Assembly: GCA_023265215.1 (NCBI GenBank) | Contig: JAHFUH010000091.1 | Coordinates: 1 to 12,973, forward strand | Source of the DNA: Acidobacteriota bacterium | GTDB lineage: Bacteria > Acidobacteriota > UBA6911 | Reading direction: 5' to 3' | DNA: 12,973 nucleotides | Shown here: in pieces, positions 6,315 to 12,973 of the stretch | Layout: each line of letters opens with the position of its first letter | Position numbering within the stretch: the first letter of the stretch is position 1 | Made by a program: the position numbers and the translations under genes | The notes under the pieces: model-generated | Told to the model about the DNA's origin: nothing | The model's input: the letters and a program-made list of their open reading frames with translations, nothing else | Database searches by the model: none

Positions 6315-7808
6315 ATGTTTTCTCGCCGCCGGTTTGTTAAAGACGTTACACTCACTTCCGCCGCCTTGTCGTTCGGGCCGTATTTTGCTTTCGGCAAGCC
6401 CCAAAGTGGCAAGCCGGTGAAGCGCCTCATGGGCCGCCTGAGCTTTGAAGCAACGACGCTCGGCCTCGGCGGACAGGCATCGCTGGAGTGGACGCCTGCC
6501 GGCGAAGATCCAACCAAGATTATCCTGAAAGCATTTGACCTGGGCGTGAATTATTTCGACACATCGAACGTCTACGACGGCAGCCAGGAAAATTACGGCA
6601 AGGCATTTCGCCAACTGCACTTGATTCCCGGCCAGCCGGGCTACAATGAACGCCTCCGCAGTTCGATGTTTCTGACGAGCAAAACGGCTCTGCGTTTTGG
6701 AAAGGGCGGATGGCAGAAGCAGGGTTTGATCAACGTCACCAATGGAGCGCCAGGATCGCACACCGCGGATGACCTCAGACGAACCCTGTCCCAGGTCTTC
6801 GGCGACGGCCGGGGTTCCTACCCTCAGGGTGCGTACCTTAACATGGTTCTGCTGCACAGCGTTTCAAGCATGGCAGATGTCGACGCACTGTATCAAGGCT
6901 ATGACCGCCCCGATCCCAAGGCGGAAACGATCGGCGCCCTGGCCACATTGATCGATTACCGCGATGGAACCAATCTTACGGGGATCAATCCCAAGGAAGA
7001 GAAGCTCATTCGCCACATAGGCTTCTCAGGGCATGCTTCACCCGCCGTGATGATGGACATGATTCAGCGCGATGTCCGGGGCATTCTCGAAGGGATGCTG
7101 GTAGCCATCAACGCCAATGACCGCCTGAATTTCAACATGCAGTACAACGTCATTCCCGTGGCCGCGGCCAACAATATGGGGCTTATTGCAATGAAGGTCT
7201 TTGCTGATGGCGCAATGTACACGAAAGACGCAACCTTCACCTCAAAGCCGGAGCAGGTGGTCCGTACCGTCGGCAGCAAGACTCTGCCGAGCCGCCGGCT
7301 GATTGAGTACTCCTTAAGCACGCCCGGCATTCACACCGCCATCATCGGAACGGGGCACATTGATGCAGATTTAACTGCCTGCCAGATGCAACAAAACCTC
7401 CTCGCCGCTCAGATCGAATCCAACGCCATCAGCGTCTCGGACCGGCGGGAGATCGAAAAAATGGCCGGTGCAGTCAAAAACGGTAAAACAAATTACTTTC
7501 AGGACCCGGCGCAAGCGCTCGGTGCTCCTCGCAATCCCGCGGCCAAGCAGGAGATGCGCGGGCAGAAGCGGGTTGCACAATTAAAATGGCAAACCGCCTA
7601 TGCGGGCGATGAACCCATCGTACGCTACGAAATATTCCGCGACCGCCAGAAAGCCGGCCAGGTTGCCCACAAGCCGCAGGTGCGCCAGACTCCGTTTTCC
7701 TTTGAGGACGTCCTCTCCGACAAGGTTGCGCACCAATACCAGATCGTGACCGTGGATGCCGCCGGGCGCACGGCCAAAACGGAGGATGTGCTGCTCTCTG
7801 CGGTTTAG
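6315..7808 (+). CDS. Tat-exported aldo/keto reductase with C-terminal fibronectin-like domain
   Basis: 497 residues, ATG preceded by AAGGAG (6303-6308). The N-terminus SRRRFVKD is a clear twin-arginine motif followed by a hydrophobic segment to about residue 27, so the enzyme is exported folded, probably with its nicotinamide cofactor. The AKR barrel has a complete catalytic tetrad: D82 and Y87 in FDTSNVYDGS, K123 in LTSKT, H181 in LLHSV. Family members reduce aldehydes or ketones with NAD(P)H. About 417-497 is an added beta-rich tail (W-x-T-A-Y-A-G-D-E-P-I-V-R-Y-E-I-F-R pattern) resembling a fibronectin type III repeat, which may bind a partner or polymer. An exported NAD(P)H-type enzyme is odd; the barrel may use a bound cofactor or have a changed role. 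The substrate is unknown. Confidence 0.82.
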   Translation: MFSRRRFVKDVTLTSAALSFGPYFAFGKPQSGKPVKRLMGRLSFEATTLGLGGQASLEWTPAGEDPTKIILKAFDLGVNYFDTSNVYDGSQENYGKAFRQLHLIPGQPGYNERLRSSMFLTSKTALRFGKGGWQKQGLINVTNGAPGSHTADDLRRTLSQVFGDGRGSYPQGAYLNMVLLHSVSSMADVDALYQGYDRPDPKAETIGALATLIDYRDGTNLTGINPKEEKLIRHIGFSGHASPAVMMDMIQRDVRGILEGMLVAINANDRLNFNMQYNVIPVAAANNMGLIAMKVFADGAMYTKDATFTSKPEQVVRTVGSKTLPSRRLIEYSLSTPGIHTAIIGTGHIDADLTACQMQQNLLAAQIESNAISVSDRREIEKMAGAVKNGKTNYFQDPAQALGAPRNPAAKQEMRGQKRVAQLKWQTAYAGDEPIVRYEIFRDRQKAGQVAHKPQVRQTPFSFEDVLSDKVAHQYQIVTVDAAGRTAKTEDVLLSAV

Positions 7809-7830
7809 GAGCCGCACCAGGATTTTATCA

Positions 7831-7875
7831 GCCGCCGACGTACGCGGACTCCGCGTGTCCGCGTCTGTCGGCGGC
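7831..7875. repeat. Palindromic intergenic repeat, copy 3 (possible terminator of the aldo/keto reductase gene)
   Basis: Arms of 19 bases (7831-7849 and 7857-7875) pair at 17 positions, with a 9-bp perfect outer GCCGCCGAC/GTCGGCGGC stem and a 7-base loop. It lies 22 bases after the reductase stop. No T-run follows, so termination would not be classical. It shares GTACGCGGA with the repeat at 456-525. Confidence 0.6.
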
Positions 7876-7954
7876 TGCAAGACTGTGCTATTGCCGATAA
7901 ACAAGTCCCGCCCTACAAAAAAACTCCAGGCAGTCAGCGGCCAATAGAATTTGA

Positions 7955-7984
7955 TTGACAGGATAAAGTTGCGTGTAATATATT
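7955..7984 (+). promoter_or_regulatory. Promoter of the arsR-tolC-MFP-RND operon
   Basis: A perfect TTGACA (7955-7960) is followed after 18 bases by TATATT (7979-7984). Transcription would begin near 7991, inside the dyad at 7984-8003, which suits repression by the first gene product. Confidence 0.6.
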
Positions 7985-8003
7985 GTTTCCATATTAGGAA
8001 ACA
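7984..8003 (+). promoter_or_regulatory. Probable operator for the ArsR-type repressor
   Basis: TGTTTCC (7984-7990) and GGAAACA (7997-8003) form a perfect 7-bp inverted repeat around ATATTA. The site overlaps the end of the -10 hexamer and the predicted transcription start, and it contains the only purine-rich ribosome-binding sequence (AGGAAA, 7996-8001) before the repressor start. ArsR-family repressors bind AT-rich dyads in just this place. Confidence 0.6.
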
Positions 8004-8011
8004 TATAAACT

Positions 8012-8398
8012 GTGAAAACGATGAAACCATCAGGCGAAAGCAGACGGCTGCTGCAGAAAATATTCGAAATGCAGTGCGATATCTGCAAGGCCCTCGGCCA
8101 CCCGCTCAGGCTGGCTATTGTGGACCGGCTTAATGATCAGGAAACCTCTGCGTCGGATTTGATCTCTGAGATGCAGATCTCAAAGGCAAACCTTTCAAAG
8201 CATATGGCGTTGCTCGCCCATGGAGGTATCGTGGAATCGCGTCGCGAAGGAAGGCAGATCTTTTATCGCCTCACCGATCCGGAAATCCATAAGGCCTGCG
8301 CCATCATGCGTTCCATTCTTTATCGGCGATTGAAAGAGGGAGAAAAACTGGCTTCGGCAATCCATTCTGTTGCGGCGCCATCGGCAAAGGCGCGTTAG
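8012..8398 (+). CDS. ArsR/SmtB-family winged-helix repressor of the efflux operon
   Basis: 128 residues from GTG 8012, or 125 from ATG 8021; the GTG sits better relative to AGGA at 7996-7999. The fold is clear: ALGHPLRLAIVDRL (27-40), recognition helix around S57-KANLSKHMALL, and a wing with RREGRQIFYRL (77-87). The classical ELCVCDL metal motif is absent; helix 3 reads TSASDLISEM. Instead C22 and C25 lie in helix 1 (MQCDICKAL) and C96 in the last helix (HKACAIM). These two helices form the dimer interface in this family, so a thiolate metal or metalloid site or a redox switch is plausible. It lies 21 bases before the tolC-like gene and probably represses itself and the pump. The inducer is unknown. 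Confidence 0.88.
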   Translation: MKTMKPSGESRRLLQKIFEMQCDICKALGHPLRLAIVDRLNDQETSASDLISEMQISKANLSKHMALLAHGGIVESRREGRQIFYRLTDPEIHKACAIMRSILYRRLKEGEKLASAIHSVAAPSAKAR

Positions 8399-8419
8399 CA
8401 ACTCCTGTACGGGCAAATT

Positions 8420-9787
8420 ATGAATAAACAACGTCACAAGAGAATTTGGACATTTGCAATAATGCTGCTTCTTTTAAGCTGTTCGCTTACAGCCCAGCAG
8501 CGGCTATCGCTTTCCGACGCGGTTGCGCGGGCTTTGGAAAACAACCCGGACCTGGCCGTTGACGCGCCGGGCCGGCAGGCTGCCCGCTCCGAATTCAAGG
8601 CCACGAGGGCGGGCTATTTGCCGCGCCTTGATTTCGAACAGTCCTACCTGGCCGGCAACAATCCGGTGTTTGTTTTCGGCACGCTTCTGACACAACAACA
8701 ATTCACAGCCGGGAATTTCTCGCTTCCGTCCCTCAACGCGCCTTCGGCTATGGACAACCTGCAGACACGCGCTACCGTGCAGCAGAATATCTGGGATTTT
8801 GGAAGGACCCGTAACCGGCGGGAACAGGCCCGTCTCGGCATCGATCTGGCCGATCAATCCAACGAGGAGCACAAGCTGCAGGTGTTGTTTTCCGTTTTTG
8901 GCGGTTATTACGCGACATCGTTGGCAGAGGACGCGATCGAGACAGCCAGGGCGGCGCTACGATCTGCGGAAGCAATTGAGAGCCAGGCCAAATCGCGAGT
9001 GGAGAGCGGACTTGCCGTTGAAGCCGATCTGCTGCGAAGCCGCGTATATCTTTCCGCGGCAAAACAGCAGGAAATCCAGGCGCAAGGACAACTGGAAACT
9101 GCATGTGCGCAGCTCAATCGGCTTATGGGAAATCCGCTCGGCCAGGCAATTGGCGAAACTGCACCGCTCACAGTGAAAAACATATCGATTCCGGTTGAAG
9201 ACACTTTGATTTCAGAGCAAAAAAAACGGCGCCCGGATTATCAGAATCTCCTGACGGAACTGCGGCAGGCAGAGGTGGCAGTGAACTCCCGCGCAAAGGA
9301 ACGCTTGCCGGTAATAGCAGGATATACGACGTGGGAAGCGGACAATCCCTCGCTGAATGACTATGGAGGGAACAACTGGGCGGCTGGAATCACATTGCGC
9401 TGGAATCTTTTTGCGGGTGGAAGCGACGCGGCGCAGCTTGAAGCCTCCCGCCAGCGCCGAGAGCAGAAGCGAAGGCAGATCTCAGCCATGGAATCGGCAA
9501 TGCAACTGGAGATCCGCAGGGCGCTGATCCAGTACCGGGCAGCAGAACAACAGGTTTTCGCAGCTCAAACTGCCGAGGCCCAAAGCGAGGAGGGGCTCCG
9601 CATCCTACGAAACCGCTATGATGTCGGTCTGGCCACCATGACCGATCTCCTTTCGGCTGAAACCGCCCGCAGCGCCGCCCGCACCGGCCTTGCCGAGGCC
9701 ATTTATCGCCAGCGGCTCAGCTACGCACAAATTGAATATGCAGCCGGAGTATTGAGTCCGGCATCGCCGGCTATGAATCTGCAATGA
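8420..9787 (+). CDS. TolC-family outer-membrane efflux channel
   Basis: 455 residues of the outer-membrane efflux protein family: two helical repeats (about 28-220 and 245-445) that trimerise into a barrel and periplasmic tunnel. Visible features are LSLSDAVARALENNPDLAV at the start of repeat 1, LETACAQLNRLMGNPLG at the end of repeat 1, and LRILRNRYDVGLATMTDLL in repeat 2. The signal peptide core is IMLLLLSC. Cleavage after LTA (residue 25) or lipidation at C21 are both possible. The ribosome-binding site is weak, suggesting coupling to the repressor gene. The stop overlaps ATG 9784 (ATGA), but the next gene probably starts at 9808. It should provide the exit duct for the fusion protein and RND pump that follow. 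Confidence 0.9.
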   Translation: MNKQRHKRIWTFAIMLLLLSCSLTAQQRLSLSDAVARALENNPDLAVDAPGRQAARSEFKATRAGYLPRLDFEQSYLAGNNPVFVFGTLLTQQQFTAGNFSLPSLNAPSAMDNLQTRATVQQNIWDFGRTRNRREQARLGIDLADQSNEEHKLQVLFSVFGGYYATSLAEDAIETARAALRSAEAIESQAKSRVESGLAVEADLLRSRVYLSAAKQQEIQAQGQLETACAQLNRLMGNPLGQAIGETAPLTVKNISIPVEDTLISEQKKRRPDYQNLLTELRQAEVAVNSRAKERLPVIAGYTTWEADNPSLNDYGGNNWAAGITLRWNLFAGGSDAAQLEASRQRREQKRRQISAMESAMQLEIRRALIQYRAAEQQVFAAQTAEAQSEEGLRILRNRYDVGLATMTDLLSAETARSAARTGLAEAIYRQRLSYAQIEYAAGVLSPASPAMNLQ

Positions 9788-9794
9788 GACTATT

Positions 9795-9800
9795 AGAGGA
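9795..9800 (+). promoter_or_regulatory. Ribosome-binding site that fixes the fusion-protein start
   Basis: AGAGGA sits 7 bases before ATG 9808. This favours that start over ATG 9784, which would add eight polar residues in front of the signal peptide. Confidence 0.65.
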
Positions 9801-9807
9801 ACACACC

Positions 9808-11001
9808 ATGAAATCCAGAGGCCTAATTCTTGCGGCTGTTTCAGGACTATTGATCCAGGTTGCGTGCGGCGAAAAACAGGAGAGCCGTTTCGGAGCCACA
9901 ATGCAGCCTGTTCCTGCCGGCATTGTTGCAGTCCGATACGAATCCATTCAGTCCGTTGTCGAAGCGCCTGGAATTGTGCAGCCGCGCAGTCGCATTTCGC
10001 TCTCATCGCAAATCAATGGATTTGTCCGTGAAATGAACGTCCGGGTTGGCGATATCGTAAAAAAAGATCAGACTCTCGCTATGCTGGATGCCCGGGATGC
10101 CCAAAGCCAGAAAGCCGCGGCACAGGCTGCAATTGATGAAGCCCAGGCAGCGCTCTCCGAGGCGCGCAAAGCGCGTCAGGCAGCACTCGAAATGCAGGCA
10201 GCCGCGAAAGCTTCTTCAGAGCTGGCCGGCCAGACATTGAACCGGTATCAGAAATTATTGGAGTCCCGTTCGGTTTCTCCGCAGGAGCTTGACGAGGTCC
10301 GGGCGCGTCGCGACACCGGCGCTGCGGAACTCGCTTCGAGAGAGGCGATGGTGGCTGCCGCGGAAGATCGCATTAAGCAGGCGGAAGCCAGGATATCCCA
10401 GGTCAAGGCACAAGCTGGCCGCATGGATGTAATGTTGAGCTGGACTGAAATCAAAGCTCCTTCCCCGGGAAGAATCGTCCAGCGGCAGGCCGACCCCGGA
10501 ACAGCAATCTTCCCGGGAACTCCTTTGCTGGTGATCGAGTCCATAGACAAGCCGCAGGTGCTTGCCAATATTCCGGCCCAACAATTGGGCATCCTCAGAA
10601 TTGGCGCGGCCATAAAACTCCGGGATACGGAAACAGGAGCTGTTTGTGAGGGACGCATTTCGGAAATTGTTCCGCAGTCCGATCCCGCAACCCACAGCAT
10701 CCAATTCAAGATCGACCTTCCATCCAACTTCTCGATGCCAAGCGGTCAGTTTGTGAAAGTTGAGGCGTCGGCCGGGAACCACGAGGCGCTGCTGGCGCCG
10801 AGGTCGGCAGTCCGTCAAACGGGTCAGCTTACCGGAATTTTTGTTGTGGATGCCGCATCCAAGGCCCATTTCCGGCTGATCAAAATTGTTGCGTTTGATG
10901 CCGAACGCGTGGAAGTTCTCTCCGGAATCGAACCGGGAGAAAAAATCATTTCCATAGTGAGCGATCAGATCGTTGAGGGCATCCCGGTAGTGGAACGCTA
11001 A
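9808..11001 (+). CDS. RND efflux membrane-fusion (periplasmic adaptor) protein
   Basis: 397 residues. The signal segment is followed by V-A-C-G; the cysteine is a probable lipid anchor although the -3 residue (Q) is unusual. The first half of the lipoyl domain is GFVREMNVRVGDIVKKDQ (from residue 71). A long Ala/Glu/Gln-rich coiled-coil hairpin spans about 98-210. The second lipoyl half is IKAPSPGRIVQRQADPG (from 215). Beta-barrel and membrane-proximal domains follow, with IEPGEKIIS near the end. This is the HlyD/AcrA architecture that bridges the RND pump and TolC channel. It is 12 bases upstream of the pump gene, whose ribosome-binding site AGGAGA (11001-11006) overlaps this stop codon. Confidence 0.9.
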   Translation: MKSRGLILAAVSGLLIQVACGEKQESRFGATMQPVPAGIVAVRYESIQSVVEAPGIVQPRSRISLSSQINGFVREMNVRVGDIVKKDQTLAMLDARDAQSQKAAAQAAIDEAQAALSEARKARQAALEMQAAAKASSELAGQTLNRYQKLLESRSVSPQELDEVRARRDTGAAELASREAMVAAAEDRIKQAEARISQVKAQAGRMDVMLSWTEIKAPSPGRIVQRQADPGTAIFPGTPLLVIESIDKPQVLANIPAQQLGILRIGAAIKLRDTETGAVCEGRISEIVPQSDPATHSIQFKIDLPSNFSMPSGQFVKVEASAGNHEALLAPRSAVRQTGQLTGIFVVDAASKAHFRLIKIVAFDAERVEVLSGIEPGEKIISIVSDQIVEGIPVVER

Positions 11002-11013
11002 GGAGATCGGACC

Positions 11014-12973
11014 ATGAGCAAACCGCAGATTGCAGGAAGACTGGCCCACTCGTTTATTAATTCCAAGCTCACGCCTCTGTTTCTCGTAGCTTCCATTGCG
11101 CTCGGGGTAGCGGCGGTGCTGCTGCTTCCAAGAGAAGAAGAACCACAGATCATTGTTCCTATGATCGATGTGATGGTTTCCTTTCCCGGCGCATCCGCAA
11201 AAGAAGTGGAAACCCGGATCACGAAACCGATGGAACGCCTGCTCTGGGAAATCCCCGGGGTTGAATATGTCTACACCACTTCCAGCCCGGGAGCGAGCAT
11301 CGCGATCGTTCGATTCTATGTGGGCGAGGATGAAGAAAAAAGCATTGTTCGCCTCAACCAGAAGATGTTCTCGAATTTTGATCTGATTCCTCCGGGCGCG
11401 TCGCAACCTTTGATAAAGCCGCGATCCATTGACGATGTTCCATTTCTTGCCCTGACGCTTTGGAGCCGTGAGCTGGATGGATTTCAGATCCGGCGCGCAG
11501 CGGCGGAACTAAGGAACGAGCTGCAGCAGATTCCGGATATTTCCGCAACCCAGCTGATTGGCGGCCAGAGGCGGACAATGCTGGTGGAGCCGGATCCGGT
11601 ACAAATGGCGGCCTACGGAGTAAGCGTTTCGCGCATCCAGAATGTGCTGCAGATGGAAAATCGTGAGACTCACGCAGGAATCATGACCCAGCGGAATGAG
11701 GCTTTTTCAATCCATCTGGACGGTTTTTTCAAAAATGCGGAAGATGTTGAAAGTCTGATTTTGGGGGTGCAGAACAACACGCCAGTTTATCTGCGTAATG
11801 TGGCCAAGATTACCGACGGACCGGAAGAGCCCGCCGATTATGTTTTCTTTTCGCCGGGCGCGGCGGCAAAGCTCAAAGGCATCAATATAATGCCAAGCCG
11901 GACCTTGAATTCCGGCAAAAGCATCGGCGGTGATTTAATGCCCGCCGTTACAATTACGCTGGCAAAAAGAAAAGGGAAAAATGCGGTCGTGCTCTCGGAA
12001 GAGGCGCTGAAAAAAGCGGAGAACTTCCGGTTGCACAATTTCCCCGCCTCGCTTCAGATGACGGTCACCCGCAACTACGGGGAAACCGCAGCCGAGAAAT
12101 CCAACGAACTGCTGCTTCACATGATGATTGCCGTCATTTCAGTCACAATCCTGATCTGGCTGGTTCTCGGCTTCAGAGAATCCGGCGTTGTGGCGGTTGC
12201 GATTCCAGTGACTCTGGCTTTGACGCTCGTTATCTTCCTTCTCTATGGGTACACTCTCAATCGGATTACCCTGTTTGCCCTTATCTTCTCTATTGGAATA
12301 CTTGTCGACGACGCGATTGTGGTCATTGAAAACATCGTCCGTCACAAACGTATGCTGCAGAACCGGAACCGTTCGTTCGCCGATGTTGCGGTGGAAGCGG
12401 TTGACGAGGTTGGCAATCCGACCATTCTGGCCACCTTCACTGTTATTGCCGCTATTCTGCCGATGGCGATGGTGCGCGGATTGATGGGACCCTACATGCG
12501 GCCGATCCCGGTCGGGGCATCGGCTGCCATGATTTTTTCATTGCTTGTAGCGTTCGTTATCACTCCCTGGGCTGCTCTGCGATTTCTGCGTGGAGCGCAT
12601 GCAGGCCATGAGGCCGGGGAAGCTGAAGACCGCACGACCCGGCTCTATCGCTGGTTTATGGGCAAACTGCTTGCCCGCAACAGAAACCAATGGCTGTTCC
12701 TAGGATTGGTCGTGGTGCTGCTGATCGCAGCGATGAGCACGGTCTACTTCAAATTGGTTATTGTGAAGATGCTGCCGTTCGACAATAAGAGCGAATTCCA
12801 GGTAATCGTGGATATGCCCGAAGGCACAAGCCTGGAAGAAACTGCGGCGGCGACCCGCGCACTTGCGGCAAAGCTGAACCAGGTTCCGGAAATCACCGAT
12901 TACGAAACATATGTAGGAACGGCTTCCCCATATAACTTCAACGGGCTTGTCCGCCATTACTACATGAGGCGAG
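11014..12973 (+). CDS. RND-family efflux pump, N-terminal 653 residues (runs off right edge)
   Basis: Open to the end of the window, out of the roughly 1,000-1,100 residues usual for the family. TM1 is about 21-38, followed by REEEPQIIVPMIDVMVSFPG, then the porter-domain start ASAKEVETRITKPMERLLW. The proton-relay pair is present: D432-D433 in LVDDAIVVIENI (TM4). The TM2-TM6 block (about 370-525) is visible, then a cytoplasmic link, TM7 (about 557-580), and the start of the second periplasmic loop. It uses the proton gradient to extrude substrates through the adaptor and channel encoded upstream. The acidic pair and porter signature resemble HAE1-type pumps more than heavy-metal pumps, but substrate class cannot be settled. 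The second half, including the TM10 lysine, is outside the window. Confidence 0.92.
   Translation, partial: MSKPQIAGRLAHSFINSKLTPLFLVASIALGVAAVLLLPREEEPQIIVPMIDVMVSFPGASAKEVETRITKPMERLLWEIPGVEYVYTTSSPGASIAIVRFYVGEDEEKSIVRLNQKMFSNFDLIPPGASQPLIKPRSIDDVPFLALTLWSRELDGFQIRRAAAELRNELQQIPDISATQLIGGQRRTMLVEPDPVQMAAYGVSVSRIQNVLQMENRETHAGIMTQRNEAFSIHLDGFFKNAEDVESLILGVQNNTPVYLRNVAKITDGPEEPADYVFFSPGAAAKLKGINIMPSRTLNSGKSIGGDLMPAVTITLAKRKGKNAVVLSEEALKKAENFRLHNFPASLQMTVTRNYGETAAEKSNELLLHMMIAVISVTILIWLVLGFRESGVVAVAIPVTLALTLVIFLLYGYTLNRITLFALIFSIGILVDDAIVVIENIVRHKRMLQNRNRSFADVAVEAVDEVGNPTILATFTVIAAILPMAMVRGLMGPYMRPIPVGASAAMIFSLLVAFVITPWAALRFLRGAHAGHEAGEAEDRTTRLYRWFMGKLLARNRNQWLFLGLVVVLLIAAMSTVYFKLVIVKMLPFDNKSEFQVIVDMPEGTSLEETAAATRALAAKLNQVPEITDYETYVGTASPYNFNGLVRHYYMRR

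Noticed and set aside
10255..11406. A 383-residue minus-strand ORF
   Set aside because: It lies antisense across the junction of the fusion-protein and RND genes, both of which are clearly real. Its composition (rich in His, Arg and Asn) is typical of an antisense frame.
1..12973. tRNA, rRNA, CRISPR array, insertion sequence or attachment site
   Set aside because: I saw no cloverleaf, no regularly spaced direct repeats, no transposase or integrase fragment and no target-site duplications. The only repeats noticed are isolated palindromes.

Overview
This window looks like the chromosome of a Gram-negative bacterium. It carries a TolC/RND envelope efflux operon and several Tat- or Sec-exported proteins. 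Gene content and intergenic style (exported oxidoreductases, a secreted GH2 glycosidase, a UGSC selenoprotein, abundant small palindromes) recall Acidobacteriota or a similar soil or sediment lineage. That assignment is inference; there is no rRNA or marker gene here.

Layout, left to right. (1) Positions 1-363, minus strand: the N-terminal part of a Tat-exported 4Fe-4S ferredoxin-type subunit, cut by the window edge. (2) 364-1000: a long non-coding stretch with a palindromic repeat, several hairpins and an intrinsic-type terminator that has no plus-strand gene in front of it. (3) 1001-3607, plus: a secreted GH2 beta-galactosidase-type enzyme. It ends at a strong palindrome shared with the convergent gene. 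(4) 3708-5402, minus: a single gene interrupted by an in-frame TGA. Read as selenocysteine, the TGA creates the exact U-G-S-C signature of the UGSC selenoprotein family, with a signal peptide in front and a long C-terminal domain behind. Standard gene calling splits it in two. (5) 5403-5637: a divergent promoter region. (6) 5638-6075, plus: a small cupin. (7) 6106-6258: a 3' remnant of a PLP-dependent threonine dehydratase/serine racemase gene. (8) 6315-7808: a Tat-exported aldo/keto reductase with a C-terminal fibronectin-like domain. (9) 7809-8011: a palindrome, then a good promoter with an overlapping inverted-repeat operator. (10) 8012-12973: an operon of ArsR-type repressor, TolC-type outer-membrane protein, membrane-fusion protein and RND pump, the last cut by the right edge.

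How the genes fit together. The efflux operon is self-contained: the repressor is the first gene and probably binds the dyad over its own promoter exit and ribosome-binding region, so it would control both itself and the pump. The rest is a loose set of envelope redox and carbohydrate genes without an obvious shared pathway. The main discovery in the window is the recoded TGA at 5019-5021, which turns two apparent hypothetical ORFs into one exported selenoprotein of 564 residues.
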